Under the pieces are notes generated by a model. That model had not been told where the DNA came from, made no database searches, and saw only the letters and a list, made by a program, of their open reading frames with translations. Shown in pieces: positions 9,988 through 18,802 of a stretch of 64,000 bases of DNA; the first letter of the stretch is position 1; each line of letters starts with the position of its first letter. This stretch comes from Shewanella decolorationis S12 (lineage in GTDB: Bacteria; Pseudomonadota; Gammaproteobacteria; Enterobacterales; Shewanellaceae): the NCBI RefSeq assembly GCF_000485795.1, contig NZ_AXZL01000076.1, positions 893,895 through 957,894 of the forward strand, given 5' to 3'. Both the position numbers and the translations under genes were made by a program.

Positions 9988-10248
9988 ATGACAAACGTCA
10001 ATTTAGCAATGATGGACACAGATGTTGCCAGTGAGCTTGTGTTCGACCGTATAGTTAAGGAAAAAGAGCGTCGTCTCATTACTTCGATAAGTAGGGCCGA
10101 GGCCTTTCAACTCGAACGCAAAGGCATGTATCCAAGACGCAGAAGGATCTCAAATCGTTCAGTAGGATGGTTGCTTTCCGAGCTACTTCATTGGGTCAAA
10201 TCAAGAGAGGCCGTTAACTCAAATAACCAAATTGAAGGCGCGAAATAA
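9988..10248 (+). CDS. AlpA-like helix-turn-helix regulator, module 1
   Basis: 86-residue protein resembling AlpA/CP4-57-type prophage regulators. The segment SISRAEAFQLERKGMYPRRRRISNRSVGWLLSELLHWVKSR-like (residues about 34-74) has the helix, turn and GW-x-x-SE-x-x-x-WV ending of that family. Such proteins switch on integrase or excision genes in P4-type islands. RBS GAGGAGAAACGA. The stop overlaps the start of the next HTH gene (TAATG). Paralogous to the gene at 10660 (shared SxSRAxAFQLERxGxxP). DNA binding and a role as recombination directionality factor are inference. Confidence 0.75.
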   Translation: MTNVNLAMMDTDVASELVFDRIVKEKERRLITSISRAEAFQLERKGMYPRRRRISNRSVGWLLSELLHWVKSREAVNSNNQIEGAK

Positions 10249-10472
10249 TGCCGAGCGATCGCGTTAATCAGTCAATTGAATTTGATATCAACCCGTTGAT
10301 AGGCATCACTGACATGTGCGCAGCATTGCAAAAGAGTCGCGCCACTGTCCATAGATGGGTTAAAACGCAAAAGCTTATCGCGCCAGTCTATCGTAATAGG
10401 CGCACCCTCGGCTGGTGCCCGAATGAATTCAAACGCTGGCAGTTAAGCCAAGACAACGCCCCAAAACACTAA
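10248..10472 (+). CDS. Small HTH (MerR/AlpA-like) protein, module 1
   Basis: 74-residue protein with a single helix-turn-helix: GITDMCAALQKSRATVHRW followed by the wing-like GWCPNEFKRWQ. It resembles excisionase/AlpA-type DNA-binding proteins. It overlaps the preceding gene by one base, so the two are co-translated. It matches the partner gene at 10896 in position and general architecture. A 9-bp perfect hairpin follows. Specific target unknown. Confidence 0.7.
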   Translation: MPSDRVNQSIEFDINPLIGITDMCAALQKSRATVHRWVKTQKLIAPVYRNRRTLGWCPNEFKRWQLSQDNAPKH

Positions 10473-10484
10473 CGCCTCTATGCA

Positions 10485-10508
10485 CGCTGGTGGCCAAAAC
10501 CACCAGCG
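10485..10508 (+). terminator. Hairpin after regulator module 1
   Basis: Perfect 9-bp stem CGCTGGTGG / CCACCAGCG with loop CCAAAA, 13 bases after the stop codon. The T-rich stretch comes only 12 bases later, so termination strength is uncertain. Confidence 0.5.
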
Positions 10509-10567
10509 AATAGGTATTAATTTTTAACCGCAAACAATGCCCTCAACGCCAAGATTCGAAATCAAAC

Positions 10568-10600
10568 ACTAAAATCCCCGAAAATTTAATTTTTAGTTGC
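10568..10600 (+). promoter_or_regulatory. Conserved upstream block of regulator module 2
   Basis: 33-base block beginning ACTAAAATCCCC, matching 26 of 33 bases of the block at 9898. Together with the gene similarity it shows that the whole module, including its control region, was duplicated. Confidence 0.5.
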
Positions 10601-10659
10601 ATCTTAAGCAAACTCCTCGACGCAAGCGGCAAAAACCCTTTGAAGCCTAGGAGAGACGA

Positions 10660-10899
10660 ATGAATACATCCTTCTTTACACCTGAATCTGAGCCCAATGA
10701 GATTGTCATCAATGAACAACAACGCCAATTCATTACATCGGTAAGTCGAGCGCACGCCTTTCAATTGGAGCGACTTGGGCAATTCCCTCAGCGCATCAAG
10801 CTAAATGCGAATACTAACGTTTGGAAGCTCAGCGAAATCGTCGCATGGGTGCGCGCCTGCCCCGTGGTAGAGCTCAAGCAAATGGAGGGCAATCAATGA
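10660..10899 (+). CDS. AlpA-like helix-turn-helix regulator, module 2
   Basis: 79-residue paralogue of the gene at 9988. QRQFITSVSRAHAFQLERLG parallels RRLITSISRAEAFQLERKG, followed by FPQRIKLNANTNVWKLSEIVAWV, the AlpA-type C-terminal pattern. RBS AGGAGAGACGA. Its stop overlaps the next gene's ATG (ATGA). Divergence between the copies suggests they now bind different sites, but that is inference. Confidence 0.75.
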   Translation: MNTSFFTPESEPNEIVINEQQRQFITSVSRAHAFQLERLGQFPQRIKLNANTNVWKLSEIVAWVRACPVVELKQMEGNQ

Positions 10900-11147
10900 C
10901 TCAATCAACTGTGGCTAACGCCCTACGCCAAAAGAAACCAAGACCATGCGAGTACATCGCATTAACTCATACCGTTGAGTCTGTTCTTACCTGCGCGCAA
11001 ATCGCCGCTCGACTCGGTCGAAATACCAAAACCGTGAGGCGCTGGCTGCAACGGGGCGAGGATGCACCTAGAGCCTTTAAAGACCAAAACCAATGGATGG
11101 TAAGGCTATCAGATTATCAGCATTGGGAACGTCAAGCTAAGCGATAG
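10896..11147 (+). CDS. Small HTH protein, module 2
   Basis: 83-residue protein with helix-turn-helix VLTCAQIAARLGRNTKTVRRWLQRG and a wing-like tail WMVRLSDYQHWER. The start is the ATG at 10896, which overlaps the preceding stop by four bases with GGAGGG upstream; a longer in-frame reading begins at 10821 inside the neighbouring gene and is rejected. It occupies the same second position as the HTH gene of module 1. Followed by a UACG-loop hairpin. Probably a DNA-binding regulator of the island. Confidence 0.75.
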   Translation: MTQSTVANALRQKKPRPCEYIALTHTVESVLTCAQIAARLGRNTKTVRRWLQRGEDAPRAFKDQNQWMVRLSDYQHWERQAKR

Positions 11148-11163
11148 CTCTAGCCGAGGATAC

Positions 11164-11183
11164 AAGGGCAATACGTTGCCCTT
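11164..11183 (+). terminator. Hairpin terminator after regulator module 2
   Basis: Perfect 8-bp stem AAGGGCAA / TTGCCCTT with a TACG tetraloop, followed by TCCTT. It lies 17 bases after the stop codon at 11147. Confidence 0.6.
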
Positions 11184-11327
11184 TCCTTAAAGTTGAAGTG
11201 AGACAACTTGGGCTGTTCTAGCGGGTTGTCGAACTGAATAAATCGAAATTAGTACGCTGAAAACCAGATGACACAAGGCTTACAGCCTGAGCGGTTACGA
11301 TTTTGCACTAGGTAATTAAATATTATT

Positions 11328-11960
11328 ATGACTCAAGCTTTTGTTAAGAAACCTGCTTTAGCTATTTCAACGAATACAAAGCCTACGATATTGCCCAGTA
11401 TCGCACCAACGGTAGACGTCGTAATAGAAGGCCGCGTATGGAAAATTATGTCATTTCCCTCAGGGATTAATCGACCATTGCTTAACAAGCTATACGGTGT
11501 TCTCAGCGCTTTCCTGTCGTGGCATTCTAAGGCTTATATGATCCGCTTCGATATCTCGCTATATGACTCCTTACCCCACAATCATAAAATCAGTAAATTC
11601 AGAAGTATTGTCGTTAAGTCGCTGGAATCATATTACCAATCGACCGTAGTTTTCGGCTGGGTAAGAGAACAAAACAGCTCTGACGACAAATGCCATTATC
11701 ACTGCTTTGTATTACTCAATGGCCATAAAGCCAATAGCACGAATACTACCTTCAACATTGTGCAGCACGCCTTGGCCTTAGTTGTAGATATCAACGCCCA
11801 TTTCCCCGAAAACTGCGACTATGAGATTCAACGTAATTCGCTTGCATCCTTTCAAAAAGCGCTATTCAGGCTTAGTTATTTAGCTAAAAATGACTCAAAA
11901 AATGGCAAGCCAAGCCGCGCCAAAAGTTTTTCCATAAGCCACATCGAGCATAAACGATAA
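11328..11960 (+). CDS. YagK/YfjJ-domain (inovirus Gp2-like) protein
   Basis: 210-residue protein resembling the YagK/YfjJ C-terminal family found in P4-like islands and related to inovirus Gp2. Family-like segments are WVREQN, HYHCFVLLNGH (an H-x-H flanked by hydrophobic residues, about residues 125-135) and the C-terminal FRLSYLAKNDSKN. The H-x-H is reminiscent of HUH replication initiators, but no clear nicking tyrosine motif was identified, so a replication role is only a possibility. It is the only gene between the regulator modules and the R-M operon and is preceded by its own 180-bp spacer. Biological function in islands is not established. Confidence 0.65.
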   Translation: MTQAFVKKPALAISTNTKPTILPSIAPTVDVVIEGRVWKIMSFPSGINRPLLNKLYGVLSAFLSWHSKAYMIRFDISLYDSLPHNHKISKFRSIVVKSLESYYQSTVVFGWVREQNSSDDKCHYHCFVLLNGHKANSTNTTFNIVQHALALVVDINAHFPENCDYEIQRNSLASFQKALFRLSYLAKNDSKNGKPSRAKSFSISHIEHKR

Positions 11961-12517
11961 AATGGCCGACTTTCAGTCTCCCCCCTCGTTTACTCAACTC
12001 ATCGTAACTTTGCTACAAATAATGTTAAAAAAAGGTTAACCGTTGTTCTGCATTTTAGATATTTAGATTTTTAATGCACAAGCCGGATCAAACACCCTAG
12101 GTAAAAAATCTATTTTTCAAATAATTAAGCTTTAGACATTTCTAAAAACTGATCAAAAAATTCGTCGCATAGTCCTGTGATCACTTTTTTGTGATCACTC
12201 AAGCCAGCCAATTCCGAAGCATATATATGGGGATTGTAATGAAAGCGACTTTCAGTCGGGAACAAAATGCAGGTTAGAACGCATGTCACAACACAGTATT
12301 TTCTGCTAAGTGCAATCCGCTCCATAACAGAGCGGCATTTTAGGAAATGTTAAATCAGTAGAGAGCATATTTAAGCCGACATCAATGGCCCCAAAACTAA
12401 GAATAACGCATTAGCAGCAATGGCATACACCGATACGCTTAACCGTGTATTGCGATACGTAACGCGCTCTCATATCGCCATTCAAGGTGCATAAAACTGA
12501 AGACAGACAATTACGGT
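11961..12517. other. Intergenic region between the Gp2-like gene and hsdR
   Basis: Gene-free 557 bases between convergent genes. It holds two copies of CGACTTTCAGTC (11967-11978 and 12246-12257), the second part of a small palindrome. It also has two copies of the palindrome GTGATCAC (12177-12184 and 12191-12198) separated by six T residues. A 66-codon minus-strand open frame covering 12125-12325 has no recognisable family features and is not called. No convincing hsdR terminator was found. Confidence 0.5.
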
Positions 12518-15454
12518 TTAAAATCCTGACATAAACGTATCGACAAAGCGTTTAAATTTATCCGTGATAATGGGTAGCACCCGCTTGCGCTGCAATAAGG
12601 TCGGCTTAGTCTCTAAGGCGTCGGCAAAGTCCTCTCGCAGCGGCATTTCATCACTTAACTCATAACGCGCCACCAGCTTGAGTAGGCGCTCTTGGTTGAG
12701 CAGCTGCTCTTGAGCAAGCGCTTCTAACGCGAGACGCTTTTCCTTTTCCCAGAAAAATTCAAATTCTTCCTCTACGTCGCCGCCCGCTGGTATGCCGTCT
12801 AGGTGGTCATTGATAAACTTCTCGATCAATGCTTTTTTGCTCAAGAGGGTTGGATCAGCCGCTACAAGGTTGGCGATAACTTGGCGTTTTTTAATTTTGC
12901 CTTCGTCGCTATCCTCATCATGAAGGTCGCGCAATAGCTGCAAAATATAGGCGACATTGACCTCATCGCGGTGCAATAGCTCCAATTCAAAATCAACATC
13001 GTCTAAAACTGACACTTTTTCTTTGGTTGAACTCTCGCGGATCTGGCGGCTTAAGTCAGCATACTTACTGGTAAAATCTTGAAAGGTTTGCTCATCCATG
13101 CCCGTCTCGGCCATATCAAAATCGGCAAAGTTGCTTAGCATGTTCTTAAGCTGTAATAGCTTCCTAAATTGCAATACAAACAGCTTTTGTGCGTCTTCGT
13201 CGGGCAAGGTATCAACATCATCCACGGTTGGCGTAATCGCCAATAGCGCGGCATGGGCCTTGTTAAAATCAGCAAGTAACTCGTTGTAGGATGGGGTCTC
13301 GATGTCTTCTTTAGGCTGTTTATTAGAAAACAGCGTAAACGCCTCGTCGGCGGCTTTTTTAAGGTTTCTAAAGCAAACGATATTACCGTGGGACTTTGTC
13401 TCGTCTAACAATCGATTGGTGCGCGAGAATGCTTGAATAAGGCCATGCTGCTTAAGACTTTTATCTACATACAAGGTATTGAGCTTGGGCGCGTCAAAAC
13501 CCGTTAAGAACATATTGACCACCAGCAAGATATCGATTTCTTTCGCCTTTACCCGTTTGGCAATGTTCTTGTAGTAATCGTAAAACAGCTTAGTGTCGGA
13601 GGTGTTATAGCTAGAGCCAAACATGGCATTGTAGTCGGCAATAAAGCCCTCTAATTTATCGCGGCTATGCAGTTTGTTCGCTTGCCCTTCATTGAGGTAC
13701 TTAGCGGCGACCTCACGCACCTCATCCACATCGCTACCGCCGAGTTCGTATTCCTCTTCTTCGTTGGCCTCATAGCTAAAAATGGTTGCAATTTTAAGGT
13801 TATGCTTACCCTCAGCCTTTTTCTTAGCGAACAATTCATAATATTGAATGAGTTCAGGCACGCCCGACACGCACAGCATCGCATTGTAAGCGCGGCTATG
13901 GGTCTTACGATTGTGATTCGCAATAATGTAATCGGTAATCTTCTCTAAGCGCGCTGGCGAGCTTAAAAGCTCCTTGGTGTCGATGTCTTCAACTTCAATA
14001 TCGAGATTATTATTCGAGCCGTCTTTGTACTGGTAACGCCCGACATACTCGATAGCGAACTTAAGCACGTTTTGGTCACGAATCGCATCAACAATCACAT
14101 AGGTGTGCAAACACTCGCCAAATAAATCCTTGGTCGTCTTTTTGATTGATCTCTTAGTAACGGCATTTTTAGTAAATATCGGCGTCCCCGTGAATCCAAA
14201 TAGCTGAGCCGCTTTAAAGAATTGAGTAATGTTTAAGTGGGTGTCGCCAAACTGGCTGCGATGGCATTCATCAAAAATAAACACAATTCGCTTGTGTTTC
14301 AATGCGGCCATTTCATCAAGATAGCGCTTTTTCGTCACCACATTGTTGAGTTTTTGCAGCGTTGTAACCACCAGCTTAGTATTACGATTGAGGTTTTCCT
14401 TTTGCCCCTTACGCGGCGTCACAGCCTTATCCAGTAGCTGGTGGAACAGCACCTTAGTATTGTCGGTGCTATCAACACAGCCTTTCGAGAAGGCGTTAAA
14501 CTCAAGGGCGGTTTGATAATCTAGGTCTTTTCGATCCACCACAAACACGACTTTGTCGACTTCGCTTAATGACGTAATAATTTGCGCCGCTTTAAACGAG
14601 GTCAGCGTCTTACCTGAGCCCGTAGTATGCCAAATATAGCCATTAGGATAGCGCTGCTCATCTTGGGGCTCTGTAGATTCTTGTACCTGCTTAACAATCG
14701 CCTCAACCGCATAAAACTGATATGGGCGCAGCACCATCAAGCACTTTTCCGTCTCGTTCAATACGATGTATTTACACAGCATGGCCGTAAGATGGGCGGG
14801 CTGTAAAAATGCACTCGCAAACTCAGGCAACTTAGCGATACGCCGATTATTAACATCGGTCCAATCAAAAGTCTGCTTAGCGGATAACTCACTGTTATTG
14901 GCAAAATACTGCGTATTCACCCCATTAGATATCACAAACAGCTGCACATAATTAAATAACGCGTGATTAGCATGATAGGAGTGCTTTTGGTAACGCTTAA
15001 CTTGATTAAACGCCTGCTTAAGCTCAAGCCCTCGGCGCTTCAACTCTATTTGCACTAAGGGTAAACCGTTAACCAAAATCGTCACGTCGTAGCGATTAAG
15101 GTAAACACCTTTAACGGTAATTTGCTGAGCGACTTGAAAATGGTTCCGATGAGGCTTTCCCGCCTCAGGGGCATCACACAGCAAGGTCAAATGACAGCTA
15201 TCGCCGTTATCAAGGCTGACATCCAGCTGGTCGCGCAGCATCTTAGCCTTGCTAAAAATATTACCGCCCTCAAGCTTACCCAACACCTGTGTAAACTCGC
15301 GATCAGACAACACTATGCCATTCACCCGCTCAAGCTGCTTTTTCAGGTTCGCCAGTAGCGCGGCATTATCTGGCAGGCTCACAACCTCAAAGCCTTGCGT
15401 GCTGAGCTGTTTGATTAGATTGTTTTCAAGTTGCTGTTCTGATTGGTAATCCAT
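12518..15454 (-). CDS. hsdR: Type I restriction enzyme, R subunit
   Basis: ATP-dependent translocase-nuclease of a type I restriction system, 978 residues. The N-terminal PD-(D/E)xK nuclease domain shows an Asp near residue 122 and IELKR near 133-137. The superfamily 2 motor has Walker A HTTGSGKTLTS near 280, the DECH box in FIFDECHRSQFG near 395, and the motif III region FGFTGTP. It cuts DNA unmethylated at the HsdS-defined site after translocation. Last gene of the hsdM-hsdS-AlbA_2-hsdR operon, 27 bp downstream of the AlbA_2 gene. No frameshift or missing motif seen, so the system looks functional. Confidence 0.95.
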   Translation of the reverse strand: MDYQSEQQLENNLIKQLSTQGFEVVSLPDNAALLANLKKQLERVNGIVLSDREFTQVLGKLEGGNIFSKAKMLRDQLDVSLDNGDSCHLTLLCDAPEAGKPHRNHFQVAQQITVKGVYLNRYDVTILVNGLPLVQIELKRRGLELKQAFNQVKRYQKHSYHANHALFNYVQLFVISNGVNTQYFANNSELSAKQTFDWTDVNNRRIAKLPEFASAFLQPAHLTAMLCKYIVLNETEKCLMVLRPYQFYAVEAIVKQVQESTEPQDEQRYPNGYIWHTTGSGKTLTSFKAAQIITSLSEVDKVVFVVDRKDLDYQTALEFNAFSKGCVDSTDNTKVLFHQLLDKAVTPRKGQKENLNRNTKLVVTTLQKLNNVVTKKRYLDEMAALKHKRIVFIFDECHRSQFGDTHLNITQFFKAAQLFGFTGTPIFTKNAVTKRSIKKTTKDLFGECLHTYVIVDAIRDQNVLKFAIEYVGRYQYKDGSNNNLDIEVEDIDTKELLSSPARLEKITDYIIANHNRKTHSRAYNAMLCVSGVPELIQYYELFAKKKAEGKHNLKIATIFSYEANEEEEYELGGSDVDEVREVAAKYLNEGQANKLHSRDKLEGFIADYNAMFGSSYNTSDTKLFYDYYKNIAKRVKAKEIDILLVVNMFLTGFDAPKLNTLYVDKSLKQHGLIQAFSRTNRLLDETKSHGNIVCFRNLKKAADEAFTLFSNKQPKEDIETPSYNELLADFNKAHAALLAITPTVDDVDTLPDEDAQKLFVLQFRKLLQLKNMLSNFADFDMAETGMDEQTFQDFTSKYADLSRQIRESSTKEKVSVLDDVDFELELLHRDEVNVAYILQLLRDLHDEDSDEGKIKKRQVIANLVAADPTLLSKKALIEKFINDHLDGIPAGGDVEEEFEFFWEKEKRLALEALAQEQLLNQERLLKLVARYELSDEMPLREDFADALETKPTLLQRKRVLPIITDKFKRFVDTFMSGF

Positions 15455-15481
15455 AGCGTCGTATTGCCTTCCTTAGCGGTG

Positions 15482-17548
15482 TTAGTTCTGTTGTGTATTA
15501 TTTTTAGTGGTATAGCCCTGCTCTGGGTGGTTAGGCACTGTCGGGTAGGCTAAATATAATTGCTGCCGTTTTACCATTTCTCTTAGATAATTTTTTCTAA
15601 GCGTGTCCGGCTTCATCGTGAGTAAAAGGGCAATGTCGGCAAGCTTTAGACAACGCGGCTCCGCAGCTTGGCAAAGTTCAACAATCACTTGCTCAATCGC
15701 CGCCTTGGTTCTTTTGCGTTCAGATAGCGCGAGGAGCGGTTGGGTGATTTGCTTTAAATTTGCCCATAAATCTTGAGCCTGCTTATCGAAAGCTGCCTCA
15801 TGAGCCGGAGCTAAGTCCGGACCACTATTCCCCATGTCCGGAGCTAGGTCCGGACCTCTATTGTCGATATCCGGAGTCAAGTCCGGACCTCTATTGTCGA
15901 TATCCACAGCGAGATCATTATTGCCGTCGGTGTCGCTATATTCAGCGTCAGTAACAAGCGCAGTCGAATCCGCCGTAAATAGCGAAAGCTGCACGTCTGT
16001 AGGCGATGCTACAAAGCTAATGCTTTTGCCTGCATTATTATCAGGCGCAGGCACCTCAATGCCTTTTAAATGATAAATCTTGCTTTTGTGTTGACCAGAT
16101 GACTCTAAATAGCCGCCAGAAACCAGCTGGCTTAATGCAATAGTCACTTCACGAGTGTGTTCAGAGGTCAGCGAGCAAATACGCTCATGGTTAAACCACG
16201 CCTCTGTCATCGCGGTGATTAATATCGTACGTTTAAGCTGGCTTAATTGATTAAAGCCCGCACCAAATCGTGCCACCAGCCGCTGAATTAGCTCATCTGA
16301 GGCAATATTCACCATGCGCAATTCGAGCAAGGTCTGGCCTAACACATCATTTTCATACAGGTGCGGTATCTGCCAGTCTTGCCGCTTACAATTGCGGTAG
16401 ATGTTAGGTACGCCTGAGCCCGCTTTTTCACTTAAGCCGATGTTTAAAAACATTTGATGAATAGCAGGGTTGCGGCATTGGCTATTGCCGCCTGCAATGG
16501 CTTCTTGTATTGGCACGCGCATTAACCCTTGATTACGAAAGCCAATAAAATCCGGATGTTTCTCTATCAAAATATTGCCATCAGCCGTGTAATCGGCATG
16601 GGCAAGGGTATTGACTAAGGCTTCGCGAATGGCCTCATGGGCGGGAGTGTGGTCAATACGCTGATCGCCCACAAGGCCAAAAGGCACCTTGAGATCTGCC
16701 GTCAGCTTGCGATACACCTTACGATAAAAGTCAAAGGCATTACCCGACCATGAGCCATCGGTATAAATGCGGTCAACCCAGCGTTCGTTGTGCCCGTCTT
16801 GTTCGCGGTAATCTAACGCGTAGGAGGGCAAGGCATCTTGCAGCGCCTGCCATGTACCAAACATCACAATGCCCGCTAACGTGAGCCCTTGCTTACCCGT
16901 AACCCTGTCTTTGCGCCACGCCCGTATCGACTCCAAAAACTTAAGGTCGTTGTAGGTCAAAAACACATGATCCGGTTTTGCCGCCACAAACATCTGCCGA
17001 TATACCCGTAGGCTTTCAGCATCGATATCCTCTAAGCCGAAATGCTCAAAAATCCGGTTATCACGCACTTCCTCTTGCTCGGCTAACATGCGCTGGATGG
17101 CAAGCTGTTGGCACTTTTGGTCGGTCTCATAACGGCGCACATAAGTGCCATTAAGGGGATTGCCATTAATAAATACGGGGCGGCTTTCACGGGGAGCGCG
17201 CGGCACCTGAATGGCAATCACGGTTTTGCCCTCAAGTGTTGCTAAGCGCACATCGGTCTCACTCAGCAGGTTAACACTGACTTTTTGCGGATTATTGACT
17301 ATATCCCACAGGTTTTTAAGTAAGGGCGCTGGTTGCGCGATGCCTTCAACGCTGAACTGACCTTTTTTTTCTTTCACCCCCAATAAAATCAGCCCGCCAC
17401 GGGTGTTGGCAAAGGCGCTATAGCTTTCCCACATATCATGGGGCAGTGCACCTTGACCATCTCGACCACTGGCAAGCTTGCATTCAAGCTCAACGCTCTC
17501 TTGCTGCGTGGCGATATCAATTTCTTGGAGTTGACTATTTTCGGTCAT
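15482..17548 (-). CDS. AlbA_2 (Schlafen-like) / HATPase-like protein embedded in the type I R-M operon
   Basis: 688-residue protein in four parts. An N-terminal AlbA_2/divergent-AAA domain (ESVELECKLASG to AFANTRGGLILLGV, residues about 15-60) is followed by a middle region with a C-terminal-ATP-binding-type segment (HEAIREALVNTLAHADY near residue 305, NPAIHQMF, SEKAGSGVPNI). A linker then carries three near-repeats of DIDNRGPDLxP (about residues 548-583), and a C-terminal winged-helix-like region follows. Such proteins are annotated as transcriptional regulators or ATP-binding proteins and recur in type I R-M loci, where their role is unclear. It lies between hsdS and hsdR on the same strand with 24- and 27-bp gaps. 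Confidence 0.8.
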   Translation of the reverse strand: MTENSQLQEIDIATQQESVELECKLASGRDGQGALPHDMWESYSAFANTRGGLILLGVKEKKGQFSVEGIAQPAPLLKNLWDIVNNPQKVSVNLLSETDVRLATLEGKTVIAIQVPRAPRESRPVFINGNPLNGTYVRRYETDQKCQQLAIQRMLAEQEEVRDNRIFEHFGLEDIDAESLRVYRQMFVAAKPDHVFLTYNDLKFLESIRAWRKDRVTGKQGLTLAGIVMFGTWQALQDALPSYALDYREQDGHNERWVDRIYTDGSWSGNAFDFYRKVYRKLTADLKVPFGLVGDQRIDHTPAHEAIREALVNTLAHADYTADGNILIEKHPDFIGFRNQGLMRVPIQEAIAGGNSQCRNPAIHQMFLNIGLSEKAGSGVPNIYRNCKRQDWQIPHLYENDVLGQTLLELRMVNIASDELIQRLVARFGAGFNQLSQLKRTILITAMTEAWFNHERICSLTSEHTREVTIALSQLVSGGYLESSGQHKSKIYHLKGIEVPAPDNNAGKSISFVASPTDVQLSLFTADSTALVTDAEYSDTDGNNDLAVDIDNRGPDLTPDIDNRGPDLAPDMGNSGPDLAPAHEAAFDKQAQDLWANLKQITQPLLALSERKRTKAAIEQVIVELCQAAEPRCLKLADIALLLTMKPDTLRKNYLREMVKRQQLYLAYPTVPNHPEQGYTTKNNTQQN

Positions 17549-17572
17549 TCAGCCTTTATCCTTAAATGCGCC

Positions 17573-18802
17573 CTAGACAAACATCTGCTGCAATAAGCCT
17601 TTTTTAAATTGCTTGGTTTGCTCAATTTGCTCGGCTACGGCCGTGATTTTGTTATCTAAGGCTTGCAAAAACTGAGCGATTTTTTGTTGTTCGGCCAAGC
17701 AAGGATAAGGGCAAGGCAATGCCATTAAATCAGCGCTAGATATATTCATACGATCATGCCTTGCACCAAAGTTAGCTACAGAGTTCATATAGCGATACCA
17801 TGTAGAGCCCTTAAAAAAGTACTCAATAAAATCTAGATTCACGTTGTTCTTAAAACGAAATACCGAGTACAACGGGGACATGACGCCTTTTTTTACATGA
17901 TTTCGACCGATAGGACCAACGGGGGCATGTTCAGATATACGCGGGTTATAAACAAAATCGTCAATATTAACCACATAGTAATTATCAGTATTATCAGCGT
18001 TGGCTATATCCTTATCAAAATAATCCTGTTGCGCGATAATTCCGTACTTAGCCGAGTTAGTTAAAGCATCTTTGACCAGCCGCCCTTTGTTTTTTTCGGT
18101 ACATTTAGAAGCCAATACATTTAACGGTCTCTCTTCCCATTCAGGAAACGCATTGCCGTCCTTGTCTTTAAAGCGCAGCCGCTGACTAAACAGCTGCTGC
18201 ATTACACCTTTTTTGTACTCGTTAAGCAGGCGATGCTTTTCCGTAAGCTGGCTAATTTTGCTATCGACAGAGGTCAGGAAGTCAGCGATTTTTTGTTGTT
18301 CCTTATCTGACTTTGGGATGTGCAATGGCAGTTTTAATAAGTCTTTTGTATAAATAGCAGCAACGGATGTTGTGCCACTCGCAATACTCTTAAATTTCTT
18401 TATTTGTAAAGGAGAGTTTAATAAATAATTGAAATAATAGTTATTTCTAAACTCCAATCTTAATAAATTTGAGTTGAAGTATGCGACAGGCAACTCACAT
18501 TTCCAGATAGCGACTTTCCCCACAAGTGACAACGTATTCCTTGTATTAAAAAAAAGATCGCCATGTTTCATCAAATCGTCGGCATCAATGATTTCACTTA
18601 CAGGTATATATTCAACTTTATCGACATTCATGCACGAACGGCCTAAGTTGCCCATCTTTATTAAGGGGAAGCCTGTAGGGATATTTGTATTGGAATAATT
18701 TCCGCCTAATTTGTAACTTAACAATTGACTACTAAGCCTAACGCTTTCGTAACCCTCAGATTGAAACTCTATAAAACGAAGTATTGGATATTTTTGACTC
18801 AT
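17573..18802 (-). CDS. hsdS: Type I restriction-modification specificity subunit
   Basis: DNA-recognition subunit, 409 residues. It has two target-recognition domains, each followed by a conserved helical repeat: EQQKIADFLTSVDSKISQLTEKH with YKKGVMQQLFSQRLRF in the centre, and EQQKIAQFLQALDNKITAVAEQI with FKKGLLQQMFV at the C-terminus. The two-domain architecture predicts a bipartite target site that cannot be read from sequence. Its ATG overlaps the hsdM stop in an ATGA, with GAAGG upstream. The first recognition domain is markedly AT-rich compared with the flanking hsd genes, as is common for exchanged specificity domains. Confidence 0.93.
   Translation of the reverse strand: MSQKYPILRFIEFQSEGYESVRLSSQLLSYKLGGNYSNTNIPTGFPLIKMGNLGRSCMNVDKVEYIPVSEIIDADDLMKHGDLFFNTRNTLSLVGKVAIWKCELPVAYFNSNLLRLEFRNNYYFNYLLNSPLQIKKFKSIASGTTSVAAIYTKDLLKLPLHIPKSDKEQQKIADFLTSVDSKISQLTEKHRLLNEYKKGVMQQLFSQRLRFKDKDGNAFPEWEERPLNVLASKCTEKNKGRLVKDALTNSAKYGIIAQQDYFDKDIANADNTDNYYVVNIDDFVYNPRISEHAPVGPIGRNHVKKGVMSPLYSVFRFKNNVNLDFIEYFFKGSTWYRYMNSVANFGARHDRMNISSADLMALPCPYPCLAEQQKIAQFLQALDNKITAVAEQIEQTKQFKKGLLQQMFV

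Noticed and set aside
9988..11147. Complete phage lysogeny module (CI/Cro)
   Set aside because: The small proteins resemble AlpA/excisionase-type HTH proteins, with no repressor peptidase domain and no phage structural genes in the island.
12125..12325. 66-codon minus-strand open frame downstream of the Gp2-like gene
   Set aside because: No recognisable domain and it crosses the GTGATCAC palindromes; likely chance in an AT-rich spacer.
15760..15954. Repetitive plus-strand frame rich in Pro, Asp and Tyr
   Set aside because: Reverse-strand shadow of the GPDL repeat linker in the AlbA_2 gene.
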